Positions 23,511 to 31,929 of a stretch of 64,000 nucleotides of DNA are shown piece by piece. Numbering within the stretch: the first letter of the stretch is position 1; every line of letters begins with the position of its first letter. Source of the stretch: JASLEW01 sp035544875. Its GTDB lineage: Bacteria > Acidobacteriota > Thermoanaerobaculia > Multivoradales > UBA5704. The notes below the pieces were generated by a model. The model saw only the letters and a list, made by a program, of their open reading frames with translations, did not search any database and was not told where the DNA came from. The stretch covers positions 124,001 to 188,000 of the forward strand of contig DASZZP010000107.1 of the NCBI GenBank assembly GCA_035544875.1. The letters are read 5' to 3'. A program made the translations under genes and the position numbers.

Positions 23511-26192
23511 ATGCTGAGTGACCTCGCCAATCGCTGCCGGGCCCTCTTCCGGCGGCGTGCCGTCGAAGCCGAGCTGGACGACGAACTGCGCTTCCATCGC
23601 GAGCGCGAGATCGAAAAGCACCTGCGTGCCGGCCGCACGCACCAGCAAGCGGTGCGCCTCACCCGTCTTGCCTTCGGCGGGCTCGACCAGGTAAAGGAAT
23701 CCTGCCGCGAGGCGCGCGGCGTCGAGCCGATCGAGACTCTGCTGCGCGACCTCGCTTTTGGCTTGCGCATGCTGCGCGGCAACCCCGGGTTCAGCGTCAT
23801 CGCCGTGCTCACTCTGGCGATCGGCATCGGCGCCAACACGGCGCTCTTCTCTGTGGTCAACGGCGTGCTCTTGAAGCCGCTGCCCTTCCCGCATCCGGAG
23901 CAGCTGGTCGGGCTCCATGAGAGCAAACCGAACTTCGCGACGGGCTCCATCTCGTATCCGAACTTCCGCGATTGGCAGCAGGCGAACCGCACGTTCTCCG
24001 CCATCGCCATCACCCGCGGCACCGGCTACAGCCTCACCGGCAGGGGCGACGCCGAGCAGCTCCGCGCCCTGGCGGTCTCGTCGGATTTCTTCTCGCTGCT
24101 GGGGGTGAAGCCACTCCTCGGCCGCAGCTTCGCGCGCGGTGAGGACGAGATCGGTGCGGCGCCCTCCGTGCTCGTCAGCGAAGCCTTCTGGCGGCGCAAG
24201 CTTGGCGCCGCGCCGGACGTGCTGGGCCAGAGCCTCACGCTCGACGGCAAGGACTTCACGATCCTCGGCGTGGTGCCGGCGAGCTTCGGGCTCCAGCGCT
24301 ACCGCATCTCCCACGCCGACCTGTACGTGCCGATCGGCCTGTGGGACAACCCGCTGCTGCCCAACCGGGCCGCGGGTCTGGGGATTCACGGTATTGGCCG
24401 CCTGGCGCCAGGCGTCACGCTCGCGCAGGCGCGCGCCGACATGGAGCGGGTGACGCGAAACCTGGCAGCCGCCTATCCCGAGGCCGATAAGGGCATCGGC
24501 GCCACGCTCGTGCCGCTCAAGGACGAGGTGGTAGGCGAAGTGCGGCCCTTGCTGCTGCTGCTGCTGAGCGCGGTCGGCTTCGTGCTGCTGATCGCCTGCG
24601 TCAACGTCGCGAACCTCCTGCTCGCCCGCTCGACCGGCCGGGCCGGCGAGTTTGCAGTCCGCACCGCGCTGGGAGCGAGCCGGGGGCGCCTCGTCCGCCA
24701 GCTGCTCACCGAGAGTGTCTTGCTGGCGGCGGCGGGCGGCGGCCTCGGCGTGCTGATGGCAGCGTGGGGTACGCGGGCGGCCCTCGGCGCGCTCCCTGCC
24801 GCTCTGCCGCGGGCGGATGAGGTCGGACTCGACGCCCGCGTCCTCCTCTTCACCCTGGCGGTCTCGCTGGCCGCGGGAGTGCTCTTCGGTCTCGTGCCGG
24901 CACTCAGGATCTCACGCGCGAGCTGGCACCAGACCCTCAAGGAAGGCGGCCGCGGCGCGAGCGGCGCAAGGCATCGGGCGCAGAACGCCTTCGTCGTCGT
25001 CGAGATGGCCACCGCGCTCGTCCTGCTCATCGGCGCGGGCCTGATGATCCGTAGCCTCGGCAAGCTCTGGGGCGTCGATCCGGGCTTCCGGCCGGATCAA
25101 GTCCTGACCGCGAGCATCGCCCTGCCGCCCGCCATGATGGCGGCAAACGCCGACGCGGTGCGCGGCGCGTGGCGGGTGGTCGACGACCGGCTGACGGTGG
25201 TCCCAGGCTTGGTCTGCTCGTCGCTCAGCTGGGGAGCCGTGCCGCTCGCTTCCGAAGACGACTTGCTCTTCTGGATCGAAGGCCGGCCGCGGCCGGCGAA
25301 CGAGAACGAGATGAGCTGGGCGCTCCGCTATATCGTCGAGCCCGGGTACCTGCAGACCCTGCGGATTCCACTGCTGCGCGGCCGCTTCTTCGATACGCAC
25401 GACGGCGAGCGCTCGGTCCCCGTCGCGGTGGTCGACGAGCTGTTCGCCAAACAGTTCTTCGGCGACCGGGACCCGCTTCACCAGCGCATCAATTTCAATC
25501 CCGGCGTCAACTTCGCCGACCGCGCCGAGATCGTCGGCGTGGTCGGCCACACCAAGCAGTGGGGGCTCGACGCCGATGACCGCCACACGCTGCGGGCCCA
25601 GGTCTACTTGCCCTTCATGCAGCTGCCCGACGCTGCGATGGCGCTGACCGCACGCAACGCGCAGGTCATGATGCGCTTTGCGCCCGGCGCGCCGGTCGCC
25701 GAGGCCAACGTGCGCCGAGCCCTTGCGGGGATCAGCTCCGAGCACGAGATCTACCGGGCGCAGGCCATGACCGAGATCGTCTCCGAGTCGCTGGCCGCTC
25801 GCCGTTTCTCGATGATCCTGCTCGGCTGCTTCGCGCTGCTGGCGCTGACGCTGGCCAGCATCGGCATCTACGGCGTGACCTCTTACCTCGTGGGCCAGAA
25901 AACGCACGAGATCGGCGTCCGCATCGCGCTCGGCGCGCGCCGGATCGACGTGCTGCGCCTGGTCCTGGGCGAGGGCGTGCGGACGGCGATCCTCGGCGCC
26001 GCGGTCGGGGTGCTCGCCGCGCTCGGGTTGACGCGCCTGATGAGCGGCCTGCTCTACGGCGTGAGCTCCACCGATCCCCTGACCTTTGCCCGAGTCGTCC
26101 TCGTCCTGATCTCGGTCACGGTAGCAGCCTGCTACCTGCCGGCGCGCCGCGCCATGGGCATCGACCCGACCCTGGCGCTGCGCCGCGAGTGA
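23511..26192 (+). CDS. ADOP-type MacB/FtsX permease
   Basis: An 893-residue inner-membrane protein of the acidobacterial duplicated orphan permease (ADOP) type. Residues 1-90 are a soluble N-terminal region with charged helices (RRAVEAELDDELRFHRE). A first MacB-like unit follows: IAVLTLAIGIGANTALFSVVN helix, a periplasmic MacB-PCD domain, and FtsX segments (LLLSAVGFVLLIACVNVANLLLAR). After a linker with the NAFVVVEMATALVLLIGAGL helix there is a second periplasmic domain and a last FtsX set ending in DPTLALRRE. There is no ATPase domain. The family is thought to act in export or signalling with an unlinked ATPase. Confidence 0.93.
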   Translation: MLSDLANRCRALFRRRAVEAELDDELRFHREREIEKHLRAGRTHQQAVRLTRLAFGGLDQVKESCREARGVEPIETLLRDLAFGLRMLRGNPGFSVIAVLTLAIGIGANTALFSVVNGVLLKPLPFPHPEQLVGLHESKPNFATGSISYPNFRDWQQANRTFSAIAITRGTGYSLTGRGDAEQLRALAVSSDFFSLLGVKPLLGRSFARGEDEIGAAPSVLVSEAFWRRKLGAAPDVLGQSLTLDGKDFTILGVVPASFGLQRYRISHADLYVPIGLWDNPLLPNRAAGLGIHGIGRLAPGVTLAQARADMERVTRNLAAAYPEADKGIGATLVPLKDEVVGEVRPLLLLLLSAVGFVLLIACVNVANLLLARSTGRAGEFAVRTALGASRGRLVRQLLTESVLLAAAGGGLGVLMAAWGTRAALGALPAALPRADEVGLDARVLLFTLAVSLAAGVLFGLVPALRISRASWHQTLKEGGRGASGARHRAQNAFVVVEMATALVLLIGAGLMIRSLGKLWGVDPGFRPDQVLTASIALPPAMMAANADAVRGAWRVVDDRLTVVPGLVCSSLSWGAVPLASEDDLLFWIEGRPRPANENEMSWALRYIVEPGYLQTLRIPLLRGRFFDTHDGERSVPVAVVDELFAKQFFGDRDPLHQRINFNPGVNFADRAEIVGVVGHTKQWGLDADDRHTLRAQVYLPFMQLPDAAMALTARNAQVMMRFAPGAPVAEANVRRALAGISSEHEIYRAQAMTEIVSESLAARRFSMILLGCFALLALTLASIGIYGVTSYLVGQKTHEIGVRIALGARRIDVLRLVLGEGVRTAILGAAVGVLAALGLTRLMSGLLYGVSSTDPLTFARVVLVLISVTVAACYLPARRAMGIDPTLALRRE

Positions 26193-26354
26193 GGGCGCAG
26201 GCGGGGCGCCACCGCAGGCCTGGTGGCCTACGACGAGTCGCGCCCCTTGCGGCGCGCCGGGCCTCCCTCCCCAAGGTGACAGTAGACGCTGCAGTAGGAT
26301 AAGCGGTGTCGAGCTATGCCCGGGGCAGGTCCGGAGCGAGGCCCGGCGCGGCCG

Positions 26355-27158
26355 ATGACCACGCGATATCGGGAGCACTTTCCGCCAGCCGATCTTCGTG
26401 CCTGGGTGCAGTGCCTATGGACGATGGAGTCCCTGGTTGCGGGTCCGAGCACGCACCGGGTGCTGCCCGACGGCTGCATCGACATCCTCTTCGTGGTGGC
26501 CGGCGGGCGCACCGGTGAGGGTTACGTGGTCGGCATGATGACGCGGCCGCTGCTCGTGGCCCGAGCGGGAGCGTCATCAACCGTGGCAGTGCGCTTCAAA
26601 CCCGGAGGCGCCGCGGCCTTCTTCCGCGAGCCGCTGCACCGGCTGACCGATGCGCGGGTGGAGCTGCCGGAGCTCTGGCCGCGGTCGGGTCCGCTGCACG
26701 AGCGAGTGGCCGCCGCGGCCGGCGAGGCCGAGCGCATCGAGGTCCTGGTCGCGGAGCTTCGGCGGCGGCTGGAGGGAGCGCGACGGCGCGGCCACGCCGG
26801 CTGCAAGCTCGCGATCCGGCAGCTGGCGCTGCGGCCGGAGACCGGGGTCCAGGAGCTCTGTGCGCAGCTGGGGGTGAGCCGCCAGGGCCTTGCGAAGTCC
26901 TTTCGCGAACACGTGGGGATCCCGCCCAAGACCCTGGCCAGGGTCCTGCGCCTGCAGCGAGCGTTGAGCCTGCTCGCCGGGCCTGACCCCGGCAGACCGT
27001 GGCGCTGGAGCGATCTCGCGCTTGCTGCCGGCTTCTACGATCAGTCTCACATGGTCGCGGAGTGGCAGGACCTGGTCGGATTGACGCCGAGCGGCTTCCT
27101 GGCCGAATCGCGCGGCAGGTTTCCGTTTTTCCAAGACAGCGATTCCACGCCCGAGTAG
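26355..27158 (+). CDS. AraC family transcriptional regulator
   Basis: A 267-residue regulator. The N-terminal half (MTTRYREHFPPADLRAWVQC, then HRVLPDGCIDILFVV, GMMTRPLLVA and VRFKPGGAAAFF) is the DUF6597-type sensor domain found in many AraC proteins. The C-terminal AraC helix-turn-helix domain includes VQELCAQLGVSRQGLAKSFR and GIPPKTLARVLRLQRAL, with DLALAAGFYDQSHMVAEW as the second helix-turn-helix. The start at 26355 is chosen because the domain begins there; the ATG at 26316 is the alternative. The VOC gene starts 10 bp after the stop, so it may be a target. Confidence 0.88.
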   Translation: MTTRYREHFPPADLRAWVQCLWTMESLVAGPSTHRVLPDGCIDILFVVAGGRTGEGYVVGMMTRPLLVARAGASSTVAVRFKPGGAAAFFREPLHRLTDARVELPELWPRSGPLHERVAAAAGEAERIEVLVAELRRRLEGARRRGHAGCKLAIRQLALRPETGVQELCAQLGVSRQGLAKSFREHVGIPPKTLARVLRLQRALSLLAGPDPGRPWRWSDLALAAGFYDQSHMVAEWQDLVGLTPSGFLAESRGRFPFFQDSDSTPE

Positions 27159-27167
27159 CCTCCCGCC

Positions 27168-27635
27168 ATGAGAATCCACAGAGCCGCACTTCTGCTGGCC
27201 TGGGCGGCGCTCGCCGCAGTGTGCCCCGCCCTCTCACAAGCCTCTCCCGAGCAACCGAGCCCGAAAGGAGGATCGACCATGCTGCTGGGACTACGAACCG
27301 CGATCTATCATGTAGGCGACATCAAGCAGGGCCGCGACTGGTACGCCAAAGCCCTGGGCGTCCAGCCCTATTTCGATCAGCCGTTCTACGTCGGCTTCAA
27401 CGTCGGGGGCTTCGAGCTGGGGCTCGTTCCGGATGCCCGGCCGGAAAAGGAAGGGGGTGTCGACGTCTACTGGGGCGTCAGCGACATCCGCGCCGGACTC
27501 GAGCACTTTCTGGGGGCCGGAGCGAAAAAGCTCAAGGACATCGAGGACGTCGGCGACGGCATCAAAGTAGTCTTCGTGCTCGATCCGTTCGGTAACCGCT
27601 TCGGGCTCATCGAGAACCCTCACTTTGGCAAGTGA
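27168..27635 (+). CDS. VOC (glyoxalase/bleomycin-resistance-like) protein, two candidate starts
   Basis: From ATG 27168 the protein has a signal-peptide-like start (MRIHRAALLLAWAALAAVCP) before a VOC domain of about 118 residues. That domain alone is made from ATG 27279, which has an almost perfect AAAGGAGGA at 27264-27272. The VOC domain includes AIYHVGDIKQGRDWYAKALGV, GFELGLVPDA, YWGVSDIRAGLEHFL and DPFGNRFGLIENP. The protein may therefore be exported, cytoplasmic, or both. I report the longer form because the signal peptide is unusually clear. Confidence 0.75.
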   Translation: MRIHRAALLLAWAALAAVCPALSQASPEQPSPKGGSTMLLGLRTAIYHVGDIKQGRDWYAKALGVQPYFDQPFYVGFNVGGFELGLVPDARPEKEGGVDVYWGVSDIRAGLEHFLGAGAKKLKDIEDVGDGIKVVFVLDPFGNRFGLIENPHFGK

Positions 27636-27784
27636 CGCCGGCGAACGGAGCTAGCCTGGCAAGTCCGTTCAGATCGCGTCAGAACAAAGCGTGCGGCGCC
27701 GCGTAGTAGCTAGTAGTCAGAAACCGCGCGGCGGGGCAAAGGGGGGCTTGTGCCGAGGCGCCTGCCCGCAGGAGGTAAGCCGAA

Positions 27785-30205
27785 ATGACCAGCTTCTTCC
27801 GCGACATGGGCTTCGCCTTCGCTCAGCTCCGGCGGCGCCCGGGATTCACCGCCGTGGCGGTCCTCACGCTCGCCCTGGGCATCGGCGCGAACACGGCGAT
27901 CTGGAGTGTGGTCCAGGGAGTCCTGCTGTCGCCGCTGCGCTACCCGCACCCCGAGCAGCTGATGACGGTCTGGGAGAACCGCGCCGCGCGCGGCGGCCCC
28001 GAGCAGGAGTTCACCGGCAAGGCGGTCTTCGAGGATTGGCGCACAGGCAACCAGACCTTCCAGGCGATGGCGGTTTTTGACGACTGGCAGCCCACCCTCA
28101 CCGGCAGGGCCGAGCCCGAGCAGCTCGCCGGCGGCCTGGCTTCCGACGAATACTTCACGGTGCTCGGCGTGCGGCCGGCGATGGGGCGGGCCTTCCTGCC
28201 CAGCGACGGCAGGATGGGCGCACCGCGCGTTGCGCTGCTCGCCGACGCCCTGTGGCGCCGCCGTTTCGACACCGACCCGGCGGTCCTCGGCAAAGCGATC
28301 GAGCTCGACGGCGAGACCCATACGGTGGTGGGCGTGCTGCCGGCGGGCTTCAAGGCGCCTTTCGTTCAGGCCGAGATCTGGCGCCCGGTGCAGATCGAGG
28401 CAGCGCCGCAGGACCGCGGTAACCACTACCTGCGGGTGATCGGCCGCCTGCGCGATGGCGTCGAGATGCCCAAGGCGCAAGCCGACCTGCGCAGGGTCGC
28501 GGCCGGCATCGCCGAGCGCGACCCGCAGTATTACAGCAGTGTCGGCGTCACCTTGGTCTCGCTGCACCGGCAACTGGTCGGGGTCGCCAGGAGCAGCCTT
28601 CTCGTGCTGCTGGGCGCCGTCGGCCTGGTGCTGCTCATCGCCTGCGCCAACGTCGCCAACCTGCTGCTGGCGCGCGCCACGGCGCGGGCGCGAGAGGTCG
28701 CGGTGCGCACTGCCCTCGGCGCTGGCAGGGCACGGCTGGTGCGCCAGCTCCTGACCGAGAGCTCGCTGCTGGCCCTGGCCGGCGGCGCGGCGGGCATGAT
28801 CCTGGGGAGCCTCGGTACGTCGGCGCTCCGCTCCCTGGCGCCGGCCCAGACACCGCGTCTCGAGGAGGTGACCGTCGATCTGCGGGTGCTGCTCTTCACC
28901 CTCGGACTGGCGCTCGCGACCGGCCTGCTCTTCGGGCTCGCCCCGGCTCTCCACGCCACCCGTCCAGACCTTGCGTCGGCTCTCAAGGAAGGCAGCCATG
29001 GGGCGGGAATGGCGCATGGCGGCGGACGCCTGCGTGGCTTCCTGGTGGCCGGCGAGGTCGCTCTGGCGCTGACCCTGGCGACTGGCGCAGGCATGCTGAT
29101 CCACAACTTCAGCGGTCTGCTCAACGTCAGTCCCGGCATCCAGCCGCGCAACGTGCTGACCGCCAATGTCTCCCTGCCGGTAGCGCGCTACAAGGACCCG
29201 GCGTCGCAGGCGCGGTTCTTCACCGAGCTGCTGGCAAGGCTGCAGGCGAGATCAGGGGTGGTGGCGGCAGGGGCCATCCCGGAAGCGCCGTTTTCCGGCA
29301 GCGACAACGACAATGCCTTCACCGTAGAAGGCCAGGCGCCGCCGGCCAAGGGACACGAACCTGACGCCTGGATCCGGCGCGTCAGCCCCGGCTACTTCCA
29401 GGCGCTTGGCCTGGCGGTGGTGGCCGGCCGGCCTCTCTCCGAGCAGGACCGGGCCACCTCGGAACGCGTGGTGGTGGTCAACCGCACGCTGCAGCAACGC
29501 ATCTTTCACGGCGCGGCGGCGCTCGGCCATCGCCTGCGCCTCGGCTCCGTTAACTCCAAGCAGCCGTGGGCGCGGATCGTCGGCGTGGTCGCCGACGTCC
29601 GCCATCGCGGTCTGGACACCGAGCCCGAGGTCGAGATCTACGTGCCGCACGAACAGCTTCCGGCGGCGGCGATGACGGTGGTGATCAAGGCGGCCGGCGA
29701 CCCGCTGCAGATGGTGCCGGCGCTGCGCGCCGAGGTCCGGGCGCTCGATCCCAACCTGCCGGTCTCGGGCATCGCCACCATGGACGAGCTGATCGCCAAC
29801 TCGCTCGCCGTGCCCCGCTTCGTGGGGCTGCTGCTCACCGTCTTCGCCGCTCTCGCCCTCGCCCTCGCGGCGGTGGGGATCTACGGCGTCACCGCCTACA
29901 GCGTCGGCCAGCGCCGCCACGAGATCGGGGTTCGGGTGGCGCTCGGCGCCGGCCGCCGGCAGGTGGTCAGGACGGTGCTCGGCCGCGGCATGGTACCGGC
30001 CGCCTGGGGAATGCTGGTCGGCCTCGGCTGCGCCTACGCAATGAGCCGCGCGATGGGATCCCTGCTGAGCACGGTCAGCCCGACCGATCCGACGAGCTTC
30101 GCCGGCGCCGCCCTGCTGCTCGGCGGCGTCTCGCTGATCGCCAACTACCTGCCGGCCCAACGCGCCGCCGCCACCGATGCGGCGCGGGCGCTGCGCACCG
30201 AGTAG
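27785..30205 (+). CDS. ADOP-type MacB/FtsX permease without N-terminal domain
   Basis: An 806-residue membrane protein like the ones at 23511 and 36577, but lacking their N-terminal soluble region of about 80 residues. It opens directly with FRDMGFAFAQLRRRPGFTAVAVLTLALGIGANTA. Two MacB-PCD/FtsX units follow, with VLLGAVGLVLLIACANVANLLLAR and a last set from FVGLLLTVFAALALALAAVGIYGV to ATDAARALRTE. The start has AGGAGG upstream. No PadR gene lies beside it. It could instead respond to the AraC regulator upstream. Confidence 0.93.
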   Translation: MTSFFRDMGFAFAQLRRRPGFTAVAVLTLALGIGANTAIWSVVQGVLLSPLRYPHPEQLMTVWENRAARGGPEQEFTGKAVFEDWRTGNQTFQAMAVFDDWQPTLTGRAEPEQLAGGLASDEYFTVLGVRPAMGRAFLPSDGRMGAPRVALLADALWRRRFDTDPAVLGKAIELDGETHTVVGVLPAGFKAPFVQAEIWRPVQIEAAPQDRGNHYLRVIGRLRDGVEMPKAQADLRRVAAGIAERDPQYYSSVGVTLVSLHRQLVGVARSSLLVLLGAVGLVLLIACANVANLLLARATARAREVAVRTALGAGRARLVRQLLTESSLLALAGGAAGMILGSLGTSALRSLAPAQTPRLEEVTVDLRVLLFTLGLALATGLLFGLAPALHATRPDLASALKEGSHGAGMAHGGGRLRGFLVAGEVALALTLATGAGMLIHNFSGLLNVSPGIQPRNVLTANVSLPVARYKDPASQARFFTELLARLQARSGVVAAGAIPEAPFSGSDNDNAFTVEGQAPPAKGHEPDAWIRRVSPGYFQALGLAVVAGRPLSEQDRATSERVVVVNRTLQQRIFHGAAALGHRLRLGSVNSKQPWARIVGVVADVRHRGLDTEPEVEIYVPHEQLPAAAMTVVIKAAGDPLQMVPALRAEVRALDPNLPVSGIATMDELIANSLAVPRFVGLLLTVFAALALALAAVGIYGVTAYSVGQRRHEIGVRVALGAGRRQVVRTVLGRGMVPAAWGMLVGLGCAYAMSRAMGSLLSTVSPTDPTSFAGAALLLGGVSLIANYLPAQRAAATDAARALRTE

Positions 30206-30263
30206 CGGCGCCGGCTGACCCGGCTGGCCGGGCTCTATAACAAGTCGTGGCCCGACTTGGCCA

Positions 30264-30803
30264 CTAGTCGATCGCCTTGACCGCCTGCTCGCTGAAAGTG
30301 ACCTGGGGGAAGTTGGATTTGAGGTAGTTGAAGACCTCAGTGATCTTTTCATTGTGCCCGGCGGCCCAGTTGGAATCGCGGAAGGCGTAGTCGAGGCCGG
30401 TCACGGTGCCGAGCCGGAGCTCGAGGCAGACATTCTGGCCGGGGAGCGAGGCGCACTGGAGGGTGGCCCTCTGGAGCACGGCCGCCTGAATGCTGAAGTC
30501 GCGCTTGGGGCGCTCGCTGCGCCACTCGATGTCGCGGGCGCCCAGCGTCAGCTGGCCACTCCCCTGGGAGCGATAACGGTGCGGGAACGAGTAGCCATAC
30601 TCCACAAGGCCGTCGACCGAGAGCCCCTGCGCGCTCTCGTTGATCTGCGAGCTTCCAAAGGTGGTGGTCGCCGCCGGCCTGTCGGAGCGCCGGGACGAGC
30701 TGCAGCCGGCCCCCCCTGCTGCGACCCCTAAAGCGAGCGAGGAAACCAGCACGGCCAGGACGGCTGGATGGATCGGACGGCAGATGGGACTCTTTCGGAC
30801 CAT
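30264..30803 (-). CDS. Hypothetical lipoprotein, 179 aa
   Basis: Starting at ATG 30803 (GGAAGGAGA upstream), the protein has a lipoprotein signal: PAVLAVLVSSLALGVAAGGAGC with a lipobox GAGC and then SSSRRSDR. The mature part contains SSQINESAQGLSVDGLVEYGY, a RATLQCASLPGQNVCLELR segment with two cysteines, and a helical ending (EVFNYLKSNFPQVTFSEQAVK). The family is not recognised. The location is probably outer membrane or periplasmic surface. It lies next to a decayed gene and a recombinase remnant. Confidence 0.7.
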   Translation of the reverse strand: MVRKSPICRPIHPAVLAVLVSSLALGVAAGGAGCSSSRRSDRPAATTTFGSSQINESAQGLSVDGLVEYGYSFPHRYRSQGSGQLTLGARDIEWRSERPKRDFSIQAAVLQRATLQCASLPGQNVCLELRLGTVTGLDYAFRDSNWAAGHNEKITEVFNYLKSNFPQVTFSEQAVKAID

Positions 30804-30908
30804 TGGCTCTCCTTCCAGAGAGCCTACTTGCAAGCTTCGAGCCGCTGGGCTTGCGGTTCGTGGACTGGACTCGGGACCCCCGATCGAAGGTCGCCCCGCC
30901 GGCAGCAG

Positions 30909-31278
30909 TCAATCCGCTGGCGAATCGAACTCTGCGTTTATCGATTCGATGACGTTCATACTGCCGACCAACCCATTCAGCGCGTCCAACAACGCCCGTA
31001 TTTGCTGCGCTGGACAAGGCGGGAAGATCGGACGGGAGGACATGCGAAACTCGTTAACCCGGCTGCCTCGCCCAAACCAACGAACCCTGTATTCCGCTGA
31101 TAGGAGCCCTGGGTTGTTGGGATCCACAAACTGGCAGTCTTGCTGAGAGCCGATGTGCAGCTCTTGCATCGCGACGTTCAGGGCGGCGAGCGCGCTGGGT
31201 GTGAGCGCAGATCATGTCGGCGAATACCGCGTCGCATGGTATGAGGGTCACGATCGTGGCAGCTAGCAATGCGCGCAT
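30909..31278 (-). pseudogene. Frameshifted secreted-protein gene
   Basis: ATG 31278, preceded by AGGAGG, begins a good signal peptide (MRALLAATIVTLIPCDAVFA). The frame then becomes unrelated Arg-rich sequence. A different frame takes over near 31200 and reads SALAALNVAMQELHIGSQQ, then VDPNNPGLLSAEYRVRWFG and, after LDALNGLVGSMNVIESINAE, a stop at 30909. A single-base shift near 31200-31220 would join both parts into one protein of about 120 residues. Either the gene is broken or the assembly has an indel. The product is not recognised. Confidence 0.6.
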
Positions 31279-31359
31279 CGGGGCCTCCTGTTTCTCTGTG
31301 TCTCGAGGTATACGTGGCGCAGGGTTCACTCGTCGCATGCGAACGTCACGTTCACGAAA

Positions 31360-31500
31360 GGCGACTCTCTGCGAGCGGGCTCTACGCATGGCTGCAGACC
31401 CTCGGAAGGAAGGCGAAGGTCGAAAAGCTGCATCCGCACGGGCTGCGCCACACGGCGATCACCCAGGCCCTCGAGGAGGCGGCTCGGTCGGCGATGGCGG
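31360..31500 (+). pseudogene. Tyrosine recombinase (integrase) stump
   Basis: About 45 codons contain RRLSASGLYAWLQTLGRKAK and then VEKLHPHGLRHTAITQALEE. HGLRHTAIT is the box-II motif (H-x-x-R) of phage-type tyrosine recombinases. The upstream catalytic arginine region and the final tyrosine segment are absent; downstream the reading frame goes into non-conserved sequence. It is the remnant of an integrated element or a Xer-like gene, next to the frameshifted gene at 30909. Confidence 0.6.
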
Positions 31501-31929
31501 TTGGAAGAGCCGGGGACCGGCGGCAGCGTACGCCCGCCACTCATCGCCGACCGGACGAGCCTCCCCCACCTCGAACGGCTCATCTGCGCATCTTGACCCC
31601 GTGCCGGCCCTGGCGTAGGGTCATGCCGATCGTCCAGCCTCAAGACCATATGCCGGGCAAGCGCGATGAGGGGCAGGAAGGGCACGCGTCGGGGCGGATG
31701 AGCCGCGAGACCGCTCCTCTGCACCGCCCGCTGACGGCGTTTCTCCGCCCCGTGGGGACCCTGCCCGCGCCCTCGTACGAGGTCCCGCCCGCCCCGGGGA
31801 GGGGACGCCGCGTCCAGGCGTGGCGGGAGCCCCGGTGCACGGGAGGAGGAGGAGGAGATCGGGCCTGGGCGGTCGCTCCGGCCATGCCAGGTGGGCGCCG
31901 GCCGCCCGCGGTGAGAGGAGGGCACCCCC
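31501..31929. other. Stretch without a supported gene
   Basis: This 429-bp stretch, between the recombinase remnant and glcD, has open frames on both strands but none with a recognisable motif, start signal or consistent composition. GAGAGGAGGGC at 31913-31923 is the ribosome-binding site of glcD. The promoter for glcDEF should be here, but I could not identify it. Confidence 0.5.

Noticed and set aside
30264..31500. An intact mobile element or prophage at the decay zone
   Set aside because: Only one recombinase motif is left; no other phage or transposase genes, terminal repeats or attachment repeats were found.
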